Part shown: positions 1-6,781 of the stretch, piece by piece
Numbering within the stretch: the first letter of the stretch is position 1
How the letters are laid out: the number at the start of each line of letters is the position of its first letter
Assembly (NCBI GenBank): GCA_045594445.1
Contig: JAZNYL010000058.1
Location: 1 to 33,252 of the forward strand
Direction: 5' to 3'
Source of the DNA: SVQP01 sp045594445
GTDB lineage: Bacteria > Bacillota > Clostridia > Oscillospirales > CAG-272
Length of the DNA: 33,252 nt
Notes under the pieces: model-generated
The model's input: only the letters and a program-made list of their open reading frames with translations
Told to the model about the DNA's origin: nothing
Databases searched by the model: none
Position numbers and translations under genes: made by a program

Positions 1-58
1 ATGTGTATCCGTAGGGGAGACCTGCGGTCTCCCGCGGGCGAACACAGTTCGCCCCTAC
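1..58. repeat. REP-like double-hairpin repeat, copy 1
   Basis: This 58-base element is identical to 293-350. It contains two adjacent perfect hairpins, GGGAGACC/GGTCTCCC (15-22 with 26-33) and GGGCGAAC/GTTCGCCC (36-43 with 47-54). An outer GTAGGG/CCCTAC stem (11-16 with 53-58) encloses both, so the whole can fold as a three-way cruciform. It starts at the window edge and may extend further left. Confidence 0.85.
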
Positions 59-292
59 GGAGTGCCAATCGAACACCTGTGGGTCAATCGACCCATTCCA
101 AAAGTAATTCTTTCTGTTTTCCATACAGATAGTTACAAAATATGCTCCGTGAGAACTATAATCATAATTTTCTAAACGATTTTTTCTTCCGTCTTTGAAA
201 TTCTTTTTCTTTATCCATATCATCTATCCATATCATCACCCGTATAGTTATAACACAAATCGGCAGAGAAGACAATATCTCTGCCAAAATTT
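59..292. other. Non-coding spacer between repeats
   Basis: This AT-rich stretch lies between the two copies of the 58-base repeat. I see no convincing gene, RNA or promoter in it. The short open frames here have no ribosome-binding site and cross the repeat. Confidence 0.5.
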
Positions 293-350
293 ATGTGTAT
301 CCGTAGGGGAGACCTGCGGTCTCCCGCGGGCGAACACAGTTCGCCCCTAC
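293..350. repeat. REP-like double-hairpin repeat, copy 2
   Basis: This is an exact 58-base copy of 1-58 in the same orientation, 234 bases after the end of copy 1. It keeps both inner hairpins and the GTAGGG/CCCTAC closing stem. The flanks differ, so the repeat unit is about 58 bases. Confidence 0.88.
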
Positions 351-442
351 CGTGTTCCGAAAACATCCTTATGAGAACGCTCCTAAGTGGTGGCATTTTT
401 TGATTCCTCATATTTTCGTGCGGGATATGAATTTTTAAAAAA

Positions 443-1363
443 TCAATAATAAAACTCGTGGTTTCCTACGCGGAAGGCATATTTGCGGTTATTTTGGATC
501 CACGACGAGGTGGCGATGGACGGATTGAGAAAATACAGCACGGAGCCGGACAGCGTATATCCGTCCAGACACATTTTCGCCGCAACGACGGCCGATTGCG
601 TAGGGGTATTGTAAATACTTCCGTTTGCTACGGGAGTGAACTGCGTGCCGTACTTTCTGTCAAATACCACGCCCTTGACCGTATTGGGAAACTGCTTGGA
701 CTTGACGCGGTTGAGCACCACCGTACCCACGCCGATTTGTCCCGTAAAGCTCTCACCCTTGGCCTCGGCCGAAATGATGCGGGCAAGCCAATACAGATCC
801 TCGTAATCGTATGCGCTGTCCGCCTTGACCATTTTCTTGGCTTGACTATACGTTACGTTCCAGCCTGTGACTTTATTTGTTGTGCCACTCGAAGTGCTGC
901 CGGACGGCTTTTGCGTGCTTTGTACAGGCGGCTTGGTGGTTGCTTGTGTGCTCGGTCTTGTAGTCTGCGACTCTGCTTGCGGCTTGCTTGTCTGCGCCTG
1001 TGTGCTTTGCGAGGGCTTTTGCAGCATGCCCGGAATGCTGACGCTTTCCTCGCCAATTTGCGTTTCGGGCTGTTCGGACGGACTTGACTCAATCGGACGC
1101 TCGGTGACAAATACCGAGGCTTGCGTGTCGCACACTCCCTCCGTCTGTTCGTTTTGAGTGGGTATTTCGGGTATGTAGAGCGAATTTTGCGGCTCTATTG
1201 CCTGGCCGCCAACCAGATTCCACGTACCGGCCTCTCTGCCCTCTATCATATCTCTTGCGGTATATCCGCTGTATATCACCGATCCGACGGCCAGCAATCC
1301 GCATATCAGAAACGTCAGCGGCTTGCGCGTCAGAAATCGGCATATTTTTTTGATTACGTTCAT
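443..1363 (-). CDS. SleB/CwlJ-family cell wall hydrolase
   Basis: This is a 306-residue membrane-anchored or exported peptidoglycan hydrolase. It has a short basic N-terminus, a hydrophobic segment at about residues 17-33, a Ser/Thr/Gln/Pro-rich linker at about 100-165, and a C-terminal Hydrolase_2 domain from about 190 to the end. The motif ARIISAEAKGE aligns with the catalytic glutamate motif of SleB, making Glu200 the likely catalytic residue. The ATG at 1363 is chosen because GGAAAGGAAG sits just upstream; an in-frame TTG at 1381 lacks such a site. SleB/CwlJ enzymes degrade spore cortex during germination. However, the promoter here looks sigma-A-like, and the long linker and lack of a peptidoglycan-binding domain leave a vegetative wall role equally possible. 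Confidence 0.85.
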   Translation of the reverse strand: MNVIKKICRFLTRKPLTFLICGLLAVGSVIYSGYTARDMIEGREAGTWNLVGGQAIEPQNSLYIPEIPTQNEQTEGVCDTQASVFVTERPIESSPSEQPETQIGEESVSIPGMLQKPSQSTQAQTSKPQAESQTTRPSTQATTKPPVQSTQKPSGSTSSGTTNKVTGWNVTYSQAKKMVKADSAYDYEDLYWLARIISAEAKGESFTGQIGVGTVVLNRVKSKQFPNTVKGVVFDRKYGTQFTPVANGSIYNTPTQSAVVAAKMCLDGYTLSGSVLYFLNPSIATSSWIQNNRKYAFRVGNHEFYY

Positions 1364-1422
1364 ATCTCTCTTCCTTTCCAAAAAAATACGACGGTGCTAC
1401 GGTCTTGGAAGTCAACAGAAAT

Positions 1423-1451
1423 ATTGTAACAGAAAACACTTGTCGGCGCAA
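1423..1451 (-). promoter_or_regulatory. Sigma-A-like promoter of the hydrolase gene
   Basis: On the minus strand, TTGCGC (1446-1451) is followed by a 17-base spacer and TACAAT (1423-1428). This puts the transcript start roughly 50 bases before the ATG at 1363. Confidence 0.55.
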
Positions 1452-1539
1452 GGAACAATATATGGAAACGATAAGAGACCGATACAGAGCGCAGAATGAA
1501 AATATCTTGTAAAGTTTTTTCACAGCGTGCAAAAGCTCT

Positions 1540-1568
1540 TGCAAACCACTATATTTTGTGGTATACTT
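1540..1568 (+). promoter_or_regulatory. Sigma-A promoter stranded by an insertion
   Basis: TTGCAA, a 17-base spacer and TATACT form a near-consensus promoter pointing right. It lies only about 25 bases before the MITE-like element at 1592 and probably drove the SdpI-family gene whose 3' part begins at 1866. No start codon with a ribosome-binding site follows before the insertion. Confidence 0.6.
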
Positions 1569-1591
1569 ATACTTGGATTAGTATGGATAGG

Positions 1592-1873
1592 TATAGCTGA
1601 AGAGAGTCGAACTCATACGCCCTGCGGCGAGAATTTTTCGCGTCTTATGTCAAATCTCGCCTTGCAAGATGCGCATCTTGCTTCGACTCGCTTTGACAAA
1701 ATCCATCAAAAAATTCAACGCCGGAGGGTGCTGCGCAGTTTTGCGCGAGCAAATATTTCGCAGATGCAAAGAGAAAATGCGAAACAATATAAGATATTGC
1801 AAGCATTTTCTCTGCCGCAGGTGCAGATATTTGCCGCTCAAAACCGTGTGAGTTCGGCTCTCTTCGGCTATAG
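1592..1873. mobile_element. MITE-like insertion with 28-base terminal inverted repeats
   Basis: The ends at 1592-1619 and 1845-1872 are inverted repeats matching at 25 of 28 bases and starting TATAG. Both ends lie next to TATAG, so the target duplication could be TA, TATAG or part of the repeat itself. The interior is full of further inverted repeats, for example AGAGAAAATGC against GCATTTTCTCT around 1777-1817. There is no transposase gene, so any movement would depend on one supplied from elsewhere. It separates a promoter from an SdpI-family coding remnant. Confidence 0.65.
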
Positions 1874-2138
1874 AACCGCGCTTTCCATGAAAAATGAGCA
1901 AACCTGGAAGTTTGCTCATATGTATGCCGGGCGGTTATGGTGTATTATGGGGATTGTATTGCTGATCCCGTCGGTACTGATATGGATTCCTTTTCATCAG
2001 AGCTCTACCACGGTTGTGGGGATTGTCGGATTGGTTGTGACATCCGTCCAGGTGATCGTGCTGATTGCATCTGTGTTTCCGACAGAAGCAGCGCTTGCGC
2101 GGACTTTTGACGAGAACGGACAAAGAAAAATAAAATAA
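1866..2138 (+). pseudogene. SdpI-family membrane protein, 5' end displaced by insertion
   Basis: The 90 codons from 1866 to 2138 match the conserved body of SdpI/YhfL-type membrane proteins: a GYRT..SMKN..TW.FAH.YAGR segment, two hydrophobic helices and a closing PTEAAL..TFDENG.RK motif. Family members of this size normally have another membrane helix just before GYRT. Here that position is the end of a MITE-like element, and a good promoter is left on its far side. The frame stays open backwards through the insertion to about 1527, but that N-terminus is repeat and promoter sequence with no ribosome-binding site. I read the gene as broken. A chimeric or shortened product cannot be excluded. 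SdpI proteins act in immunity to a self-produced toxin in Bacillus subtilis, but the role of short homologues is unclear. Confidence 0.65.
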
Positions 2139-2144
2139 AACAAA

Positions 2145-2176
2145 GCAGAAGCTCATGACCGGGCTTCTGCCTTTTG
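2145..2176 (+). terminator. Rho-independent terminator after the SdpI remnant
   Basis: The stem GCAGAAGC/GCTTCTGC is followed by CTTTTGTT, directly after the TAA of the SdpI-family remnant. Confidence 0.7.
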
Positions 2177-2209
2177 TTGCTATAAGATATGAAAGGAGTG
2201 TTCGTAGGG

Positions 2210-2690
2210 AAGTCCCGCCGGCGGTTTACGTCACCTTCCCAAGGGGAATGGGCTCTGTTGTCCTGTGGGAAGGATGGCTTAAAAGGTTTTAGAGCGGTTT
2301 TATGGGGACCTCATCCACCGCAACCGCGTCACTTGTTTCCCTCGTTCCTCGGTCAACTGCGTTCCGCTGCGGTCCCCCTTCCCCAGCGGGGTAAGGCTTA
2401 TTATAGTTGTTCTTTGATCTATGGCGTAGTAAGACGGAAGGCAGAAAAATTCTCGCCCGAACGGATAAATATGCGATGAGGATGCGCGCCATAAAGCCTT
2501 GCCCCGCTGGGGAAGGGGGACCGCAGCGGAAGAGAATTTTGCGGAGCAGCCGCAAAATGATCGACGCGGTTGCGGTGGATGAGGTCCCCGTAAAACCGCT
2601 CGAAGCAATTTTGGACGCTCTTTCCATAGGATAACAGAACCCTTCCTTCCCTAGGGAGATGGTGTGAATCGACGGAGGGCGTTGCCTGTT
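2210..2690. repeat. Long imperfect inverted repeat, MITE-like
   Basis: The two halves are imperfect reverse complements. For example, GGGGACCTCATCCACCGCAA (from 2304) recurs inverted near 2570-2590, and CCCCCTTCCCCAGCGGGG (near 2373-2390) recurs inverted near 2505-2522. The outer parts (AGAGCGGTTTTA, TCTGTTGTCCTGTGG and the ends) also pair, with more mismatches. The unmatched centre is about 80-100 bases. No transposase or supported gene is inside; frames in this stretch are repeat-derived. Confidence 0.75.
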
Positions 2691-2720
2691 GATTATCATA
2701 TCTTTCACATCTGGTTATAT

Positions 2721-2756
2721 AAAAAGCAGAAGTCTTGATCAAAGACTTCTGCTTTT
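2721..2756 (-). terminator. Terminator of the tsaE-rpe operon
   Basis: AAGCAGAAGTCTT pairs with AAGACTTCTGC around a short loop, 10 bases after the rpe stop. Read on the minus strand it ends in a T-run, and the plus strand also has TTTT, so it may work in both directions. Confidence 0.85.
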
Positions 2757-2765
2757 CCTTATCTG

Positions 2766-3437
2766 TTACCCCAAAAACGGATTGATCTTTGCGGTATCCT
2801 TCATGCCGACGATGACGGATCGCGGCTTTTTGGACTTAAAGATGGCAGTGCCTGCCACGATGACGTTTGCGCCTGCACCGGTGCAATAGCCCACGTTTTC
2901 GGGCGTGACGCCGCCGTCTACCTCAATGTCTAACTTCAAGCCGTTTTCCATGCAGTATCTGCGCAGCACGCGCACCTTGTCAAGCATTGGTATCATGAGC
3001 GTCTGAGCGCCAAAGCCGGGCTCGACTGTCATGACCGTGACCTGCGAGAGCTTGGGAAGATAGGGAAAGATGGTCTCGATGGGAGTTTTAGGCGAAATGG
3101 CCATACCAACGCGCATTTCATGCGAGGTGACGGCACGAATAACCGCGTCCGGGTCATCGGTGCTCTCTACGTGGAAGGTGATCATGTCCGCGCCTGCCTT
3201 GACAAATCTGTCCACATAGCGGATAGGATCGTTGATCATCAGATGTACGTCAAAGATCAGCTTGGTGTGCTTACGGATCGAAGCAACCAGCTCGGGTCCA
3301 AAGCTGATATTGGGAACAAACGCACCGTCCATGATATCCAAGTGCAGATATGCGGCGCCGGCATCCTCTACTTTCTTGATTTCATCAGCCAGATGCGCGT
3401 AGTCGGCAGCCAGCAGGGAAGGAGAGATATAAGTCAT
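2766..3437 (-). CDS. rpe: Ribulose-phosphate 3-epimerase
   Basis: This 223-residue protein interconverts D-ribulose 5-phosphate and D-xylulose 5-phosphate in the cytosolic pentose phosphate pathway. It begins with the family hallmark SPSLLAADYAHL, followed by HLDIMDGAFVPNISFG, DVHLM, the VMTVEPGFGAQ segment and IEVDGGV near the C-terminus. These hold the metal-binding His and Asp residues and the phosphate-binding loop of the TIM barrel. Length is normal for the family. The ATG at 3437 has AAAGGA upstream and begins exactly at the family start; an upstream in-frame extension would add unrelated sequence. It is the last gene of the tsaE operon, 131 bases after ispF. Sharing a transcript with rpiB groups two pentose phosphate enzymes together. 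Confidence 0.96.
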   Translation of the reverse strand: MTYISPSLLAADYAHLADEIKKVEDAGAAYLHLDIMDGAFVPNISFGPELVASIRKHTKLIFDVHLMINDPIRYVDRFVKAGADMITFHVESTDDPDAVIRAVTSHEMRVGMAISPKTPIETIFPYLPKLSQVTVMTVEPGFGAQTLMIPMLDKVRVLRRYCMENGLKLDIEVDGGVTPENVGYCTGAGANVIVAGTAIFKSKKPRSVIVGMKDTAKINPFLG

Positions 3438-3568
3438 GATTTTTGTTCCTTTCTGTTGCAAGATGTGGAATTTTGTCATACGCTGTAGTGTGAAGACTCG
3501 CACGGCAGCGATGACCCGGAAAGCAAAAGCGCTGGACGTCAGGGAAAAAGTGTCATTTGCTCCGTGCT

Positions 3569-4042
3569 TTATATAGATTCGATCAGGCAGACTGCGTGTG
3601 CAGCCATGCCCAGCCCCTCGCCCGTAAAGCCAAGGTGCTCCTCGGTGGTGGCCTTGATGTTGATGCAGCCTGCGTCACAGCCCAGCGCACGCGCCAGATT
3701 TTGGCGCATGGTGGGAATATGGGGGGCAAGCTTGGGCGCTTGCGCGATGATGGTGGCGTCGATATTGCCGATGCGATAGCCGTGCTGTGCAAGCAGGGCT
3801 GTCACGTGCTCTGCCAATTTTAAGCTGTCCGCGCCCTTGTAAGCAGGATCAGAGTCGGGAAAATGCTTGCCGATATCTCCCAAGGCAGCCGCGCCCAGCA
3901 GCGCATCCATGACCGCGTGCGTCAGCACGTCGGCATCCGAATGGCCAAGCAGTCCTTTTTCGTAAGGGATATTCACGCCGCCAAGGATCAGGTCGCGGCC
4001 CTCGGTCAAGCGGTGTACGTCGTATCCGTGTCCGATTCTCAT
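3569..4042 (-). CDS. ispF: 2-C-methyl-D-erythritol 2,4-cyclodiphosphate synthase
   Basis: This 157-residue enzyme of the MEP isoprenoid pathway converts CDP-ME 2-phosphate to the cyclic diphosphate MEcPP and releases CMP. The start MRIGHGYDVHRL and the segment GLLGHSDADVLTHAVMDALL carry the Asp-X-His zinc ligands. GDIGKHFPDSD and the C-terminal ATTEEHLGFTGEGLG are also diagnostic. Its ATG overlaps the TGA of ispD (ATGA at 4039-4042), which implies translational coupling to the enzyme two steps earlier. Proteins of this family are trimers with the active site between subunits. Length is typical and no key motif is missing. Confidence 0.97.
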   Translation of the reverse strand: MRIGHGYDVHRLTEGRDLILGGVNIPYEKGLLGHSDADVLTHAVMDALLGAAALGDIGKHFPDSDPAYKGADSLKLAEHVTALLAQHGYRIGNIDATIIAQAPKLAPHIPTMRQNLARALGCDAGCINIKATTEEHLGFTGEGLGMAAHAVCLIESI

Positions 4043-4818
4043 GCCTTTTCCTCCTGCTCGCGCTGTTTCAAAACCATCTGCGCGTAAGCAAGGTCGTCCG
4101 GCTCGGTGATCTTGATATTTTGCCTCGAGCATTTGATCATTTTAACAGGATGCTTAACAAATTCAATCAAGGAATTGTCGTCGGTGGCGGTGAATTTATG
4201 CTCGATGGCCGCGTAGCTTGCGGCTAAGTAGAGCGCGTGACGGAACACCTGCGGCGTTTGCGCCTGCCAGCAGAGCGCGCGCTCGGGCGTCTCGGTGATA
4301 TAGCCTGCCTTGTCCACCACCTTGACCGTGTCTGTTGCGGGAATGCCCGCAGATGCGGCGTCGGTCTTGTAGGCCACGCGGCAAACCTCGCTGATTTCCT
4401 CGGGCGTGGTCAGGCAGCGCGCCGCGTCCGCAATGGCCACGTAGCGCACCTTGTCGCTCACCGCTTCAACGCCCGCCAGGGCAGAGGCCTGTCTGGTTAC
4501 GCCACCCGGCACAACGGCGGTCAGCTTTGTAATGCCGTATTTTTTCTTGAAGCCCTCGTACAAGTCGATCTCGTCCTCCTTTGCCGCGACAACGATCTCC
4601 TTGATGCAGGGGGTATTCTGATAAGCCAGCAGCGTATGCACCACCACGGGCTTTCCGCAAAGGGCAAGCATCTGCTTTGTGACCTCGGTGCCCATGCGCG
4701 TGCCGCTACCGCCCGCTACGATCACAGCGGCGGTATAGTTACGCTTTCCGGCCTCTTTATCGGCAGCACGCAGCACGTCGGCAACGTCGCGGGCAGCCTC
4801 TTTTGCCGTATAACTCAT
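4039..4818 (-). CDS. ispD: 2-C-methyl-D-erythritol 4-phosphate cytidylyltransferase
   Basis: This 259-residue enzyme transfers CMP from CTP to MEP, the step committing it to CDP-ME in the MEP pathway. The nucleotide-binding motif AAVIVAGGSGTRMG followed by VTKQ is clear, as are VVPGG.TRQ.S and the C-terminal NIKITEPDDLAYA. The usual HDAARP motif reads ADAARC, so two normally conserved positions differ. The protein starts with about 26 extra residues before the Rossmann-like domain. I keep the ATG at 4818 because it overlaps the rpiB stop as ATGA, the same arrangement as ispD-ispF. The function is well supported by motifs and by ispF next door; the altered motif is the only odd point. Confidence 0.93.
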   Translation of the reverse strand: MSYTAKEAARDVADVLRAADKEAGKRNYTAAVIVAGGSGTRMGTEVTKQMLALCGKPVVVHTLLAYQNTPCIKEIVVAAKEDEIDLYEGFKKKYGITKLTAVVPGGVTRQASALAGVEAVSDKVRYVAIADAARCLTTPEEISEVCRVAYKTDAASAGIPATDTVKVVDKAGYITETPERALCWQAQTPQVFRHALYLAASYAAIEHKFTATDDNSLIEFVKHPVKMIKCSRQNIKITEPDDLAYAQMVLKQREQEEKA

Positions 4819-5273
4819 TTTTTCTCACTTTCGTCCAGAGCATTGATCGCGTCAACGCGAGGCTGATGGCGACCGCCCTCAAATTCTTGGTTTAAAAATG
4901 CTTCAACCAGCTCGCAAGCCACGCCGTAACCTACGACGCGTGCGCCAAAGCAAAGCACGTTGGCATCGTTATGCATGCGTGTTGCGCGGGCAGAGAAGGT
5001 ATCAGAGCAGCAAGCGGCACGAATGCCTGCATGCTTGTTTGCACACATGGACATGCCAATGCCTGTGCCGCAGATCAGGATCCCCGTCGTGTAAGCCCCG
5101 CTCTGAATTTGGGAACACAGTGCGTGCGCAATGTCGGGATAGCTGCAGGATTCGGGGGAGTAGCATCCCACGTCCAAAAGCTCAACTCCTTTGCTTTCCA
5201 GGTATTGCTTGATCTGCTCCTTGAGCGCAAAGCCCGCATGGTCACATCCGATGACAATTTTGTTTTGCAGCAT
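4815..5273 (-). CDS. rpiB: Ribose 5-phosphate isomerase B
   Basis: This 152-residue RpiB/LacAB-family isomerase interconverts ribose 5-phosphate and ribulose 5-phosphate. It opens with KIVIGCDHAGFALK, has the cysteine-containing ILICGTGIGMSMCANK loop with the catalytic-type Cys, and continues with RAACCSDTFSARATRMHNDAN. These match RpiB rather than LacA/LacB, though a related aldose isomerase cannot be excluded by sequence alone. The ATG at 5273 has AGAGG upstream and fits the usual family start. It lies between tsaB (19-base gap) and ispD (ATGA overlap), and shares the operon with rpe, which uses its product. Confidence 0.93.
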   Translation of the reverse strand: MLQNKIVIGCDHAGFALKEQIKQYLESKGVELLDVGCYSPESCSYPDIAHALCSQIQSGAYTTGILICGTGIGMSMCANKHAGIRAACCSDTFSARATRMHNDANVLCFGARVVGYGVACELVEAFLNQEFEGGRHQPRVDAINALDESEKK

Positions 5274-5292
5274 AATCTGTGTGCCTCTTTCT

Positions 5293-6000
5293 TTATGATT
5301 TGTTTTGATTTGCAAGTCGTTCGTTTCTCTCGCGCTCTGCCTGCGAGGGACGCAGGTACTCAACCGAAAGAGAAGCGTCGTCGGTCGCAAGGCCGTTTTT
5401 GTATGCGGTAAGCCCGCACATGGCGACGCTGTAGCCGCTCTGATATCTCAGCTCCTCGGGGACGGGGAGCACCTTTGTTTTGACGAGGTTTTCCAGCGTG
5501 ATGTCGTAGCCGTCCCCGACTAAATAAACGGGCTGATCCATGGTGCAAAGCTCCTCGTCAAGCTCGGCGATCGAGATGGCGCGGTCAGGGCAAAGGCGGG
5601 TCAGCACACCGTCCTTGCAAGCAAACAGCGCGTTATAGACCTGCGCGCGACGCGCGTTCATGACAGGGCAGATAATGCCCCGGAAATAGCGCAGATTGTA
5701 TGCAAGAGCTTCCAAGGTGGAAACACCCGCGCAGGGAATATTCTTGCCAAAGGCAAGTCCTTTGACGGTTGCTACGCCGATGCGCACACCCGTAAAGGAG
5801 CCGGGGCCGCGGCTGACTGCGAACAGATCCAGATCGTCGATCTCCCATTCTGCAGAGCGCAGCGCGGATTCAATCATGGGCAGCAGCGTCTGGCTATGTG
5901 TGTTGCCCGTATTGAGCGTATAGTGTGCGACAAGACGCTCGTCCTCGCACAAGGCCACCGTACCAACGATGGCGGTGGAATCAAGAGCCAAAATCTTCAT
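5293..6000 (-). CDS. tsaB: tRNA t6A biosynthesis protein TsaB
   Basis: This 235-residue ASKHA-fold protein is the non-catalytic partner of TsaD. In the TsaB-TsaD-TsaE assembly it supports transfer of threonylcarbamoyl to A37 of ANN-decoding tRNAs. The N-terminus MKILALDSTAIVGTVAL and the motif SRGPGSFTGVRIGVATVKGL are diagnostic for TsaB, as is the truncated C-terminal half compared with TsaD. It begins 3 bases after the tsaE stop. TsaD and TsaC are not in this window, so the pathway is only partly encoded here. Confidence 0.96.
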   Translation of the reverse strand: MKILALDSTAIVGTVALCEDERLVAHYTLNTGNTHSQTLLPMIESALRSAEWEIDDLDLFAVSRGPGSFTGVRIGVATVKGLAFGKNIPCAGVSTLEALAYNLRYFRGIICPVMNARRAQVYNALFACKDGVLTRLCPDRAISIAELDEELCTMDQPVYLVGDGYDITLENLVKTKVLPVPEELRYQSGYSVAMCGLTAYKNGLATDDASLSVEYLRPSQAERERNERLANQNKS

Positions 6001-6003
6001 CTG

Positions 6004-6462
6004 TCAGATCCTTTCTATCAAGATCTCGCGGCTGTCCGGCTGCTCTGCGTCATTCTTTGAAATGGTGACGCGCAGATAATGCAAGGGCAGCGCGTAAGGG
6101 ATCTTTTCGCACCATTCCGCGATGCAAATGCCGCGATCGGGGTAGTCGTCAAAGCCCATGGAATATAAGTCGTCCTCCGAGTCAATGCGGTACATATCAA
6201 AGTGGAAGAGCGATTGTTTGGTGGTCTTATTGCGGTATTCGTTGACCAAGGTAAAGGTGGGCGAGCGCACAAGGCTCTCGGGAGAGAGCAGAGAAGCAAA
6301 GCCGCGCACAAAGGCGGTTTTGCCAACGCCCAAGTCGCCGTAAAGCGCCACAAAGCGGGGAAGCGTTGCGTCATCCTGCAGCATGCCTGCAAGACGTGCT
6401 CCCAGACCCTCTGTCTCGGCAGGGCTATTCGATTGTGCCGTATGCGGGAAAGTCAGTTGCAT
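6004..6462 (-). CDS. tsaE: tRNA t6A biosynthesis ATPase TsaE
   Basis: This 152-residue P-loop ATPase is required for cycling of the TsaB-TsaD complex in bacterial t6A synthesis. The Walker A motif GDLGVGKT, the SPTFTLVNEY segment and the FDMYRI...DD.YSMGFDDY region are typical. An in-frame ATG at 6489 would add nine residues. I reject it because it lies only a few bases after the -10 box (6495-6500), at about the transcription start, and has no ribosome-binding site. The ATG at 6462 has AGGATGGG upstream. It is the first gene of the six-gene operon tsaE-tsaB-rpiB-ispD-ispF-rpe. Confidence 0.95.
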   Translation of the reverse strand: MQLTFPHTAQSNSPAETEGLGARLAGMLQDDATLPRFVALYGDLGVGKTAFVRGFASLLSPESLVRSPTFTLVNEYRNKTTKQSLFHFDMYRIDSEDDLYSMGFDDYPDRGICIAEWCEKIPYALPLHYLRVTISKNDAEQPDSREILIERI

Positions 6463-6494
6463 AATTACCCATCCTAAACATTTATTCATATTAT

Positions 6495-6523
6495 ATTATA
6501 ACACAAAAAGCCCCTTGTGTAAA
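6495..6523 (-). promoter_or_regulatory. Sigma-A promoter of tsaE operon, inside a terminator
   Basis: On the minus strand TTTACA (6518-6523), a 17-base spacer and TATAAT (6495-6500) form a near-perfect sigma-A promoter. The -35 box lies within the loop of the preceding terminator hairpin, and the 3' arm of that hairpin plus its T-tract form the spacer. Confidence 0.8.
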
Positions 6524-6535
6524 GGGCTTTTTGTA
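6503..6535 (-). terminator. Terminator of the pheS-DUF896 unit
   Basis: AAAAAGCCC(C)TT and AAAGGGCTTTTT pair around a short loop, with T-runs on both strands. It follows the DUF896 stop by 15 bases on the minus strand and overlaps the tsaE promoter. Confidence 0.82.
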
Positions 6536-6549
6536 TCAAAGATTGGTTT

Positions 6550-6771
6550 TTATTTATTGTCCGTATCCTTGCGGTCGGATACTTGCTCGCGCGTGCCGTC
6601 GGGGCGTACGATGACCGTATTATCCAGGATTCCGGTCATGGATGCGCGGAATTCGCGGATATACTCGGTGCGCAGCGCAGCGCGCTCTTCCTGCTCCTCG
6701 GGAGTCAGCGTTTCGCCTCGCTTGACCTTGTGCGCAAGCTCGTTGATGCGGTCCAGCTTTGCTTGTTCCAT
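6550..6771 (-). CDS. DUF896 family protein (YnzC-like)
   Basis: This 73-residue soluble protein belongs to DUF896. The pattern ..KLDRINELA.K.K.G.LTPEE..E...LR.EYI..FR.S at the N-terminus and LDNTVIV.PDGTRE near the end is the family signature. Bacillus subtilis YnzC is a short helical member found in an SOS-induced operon, but the biochemical role of the family is unknown. The gene starts 10 bases after the ABC exporter stop, so it is probably the last gene of the pheS transcript. No metal-binding or catalytic motif is visible. Confidence 0.9.
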   Translation of the reverse strand: MEQAKLDRINELAHKVKRGETLTPEEQEERAALRTEYIREFRASMTGILDNTVIVRPDGTREQVSDRKDTDNK

Positions 6772-6781
6772 ATTTTTCTCC

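Noticed and set aside
220..411. Small minus-strand frame near the left edge
   Set aside because: It runs through the 58-base repeat, has no ribosome-binding site, and resembles repeat-derived coding.
1592..1619. tRNA-like T-arm in the insertion ends
   Set aside because: GAGTTCGGCTC looks like a T-arm, but no acceptor, D or anticodon stem can be built around it.
6463..6489. Upstream ATG for tsaE
   Set aside because: It sits only a few bases after the -10 box, at about the transcription start, and has no ribosome-binding site; the ATG at 6462 does.
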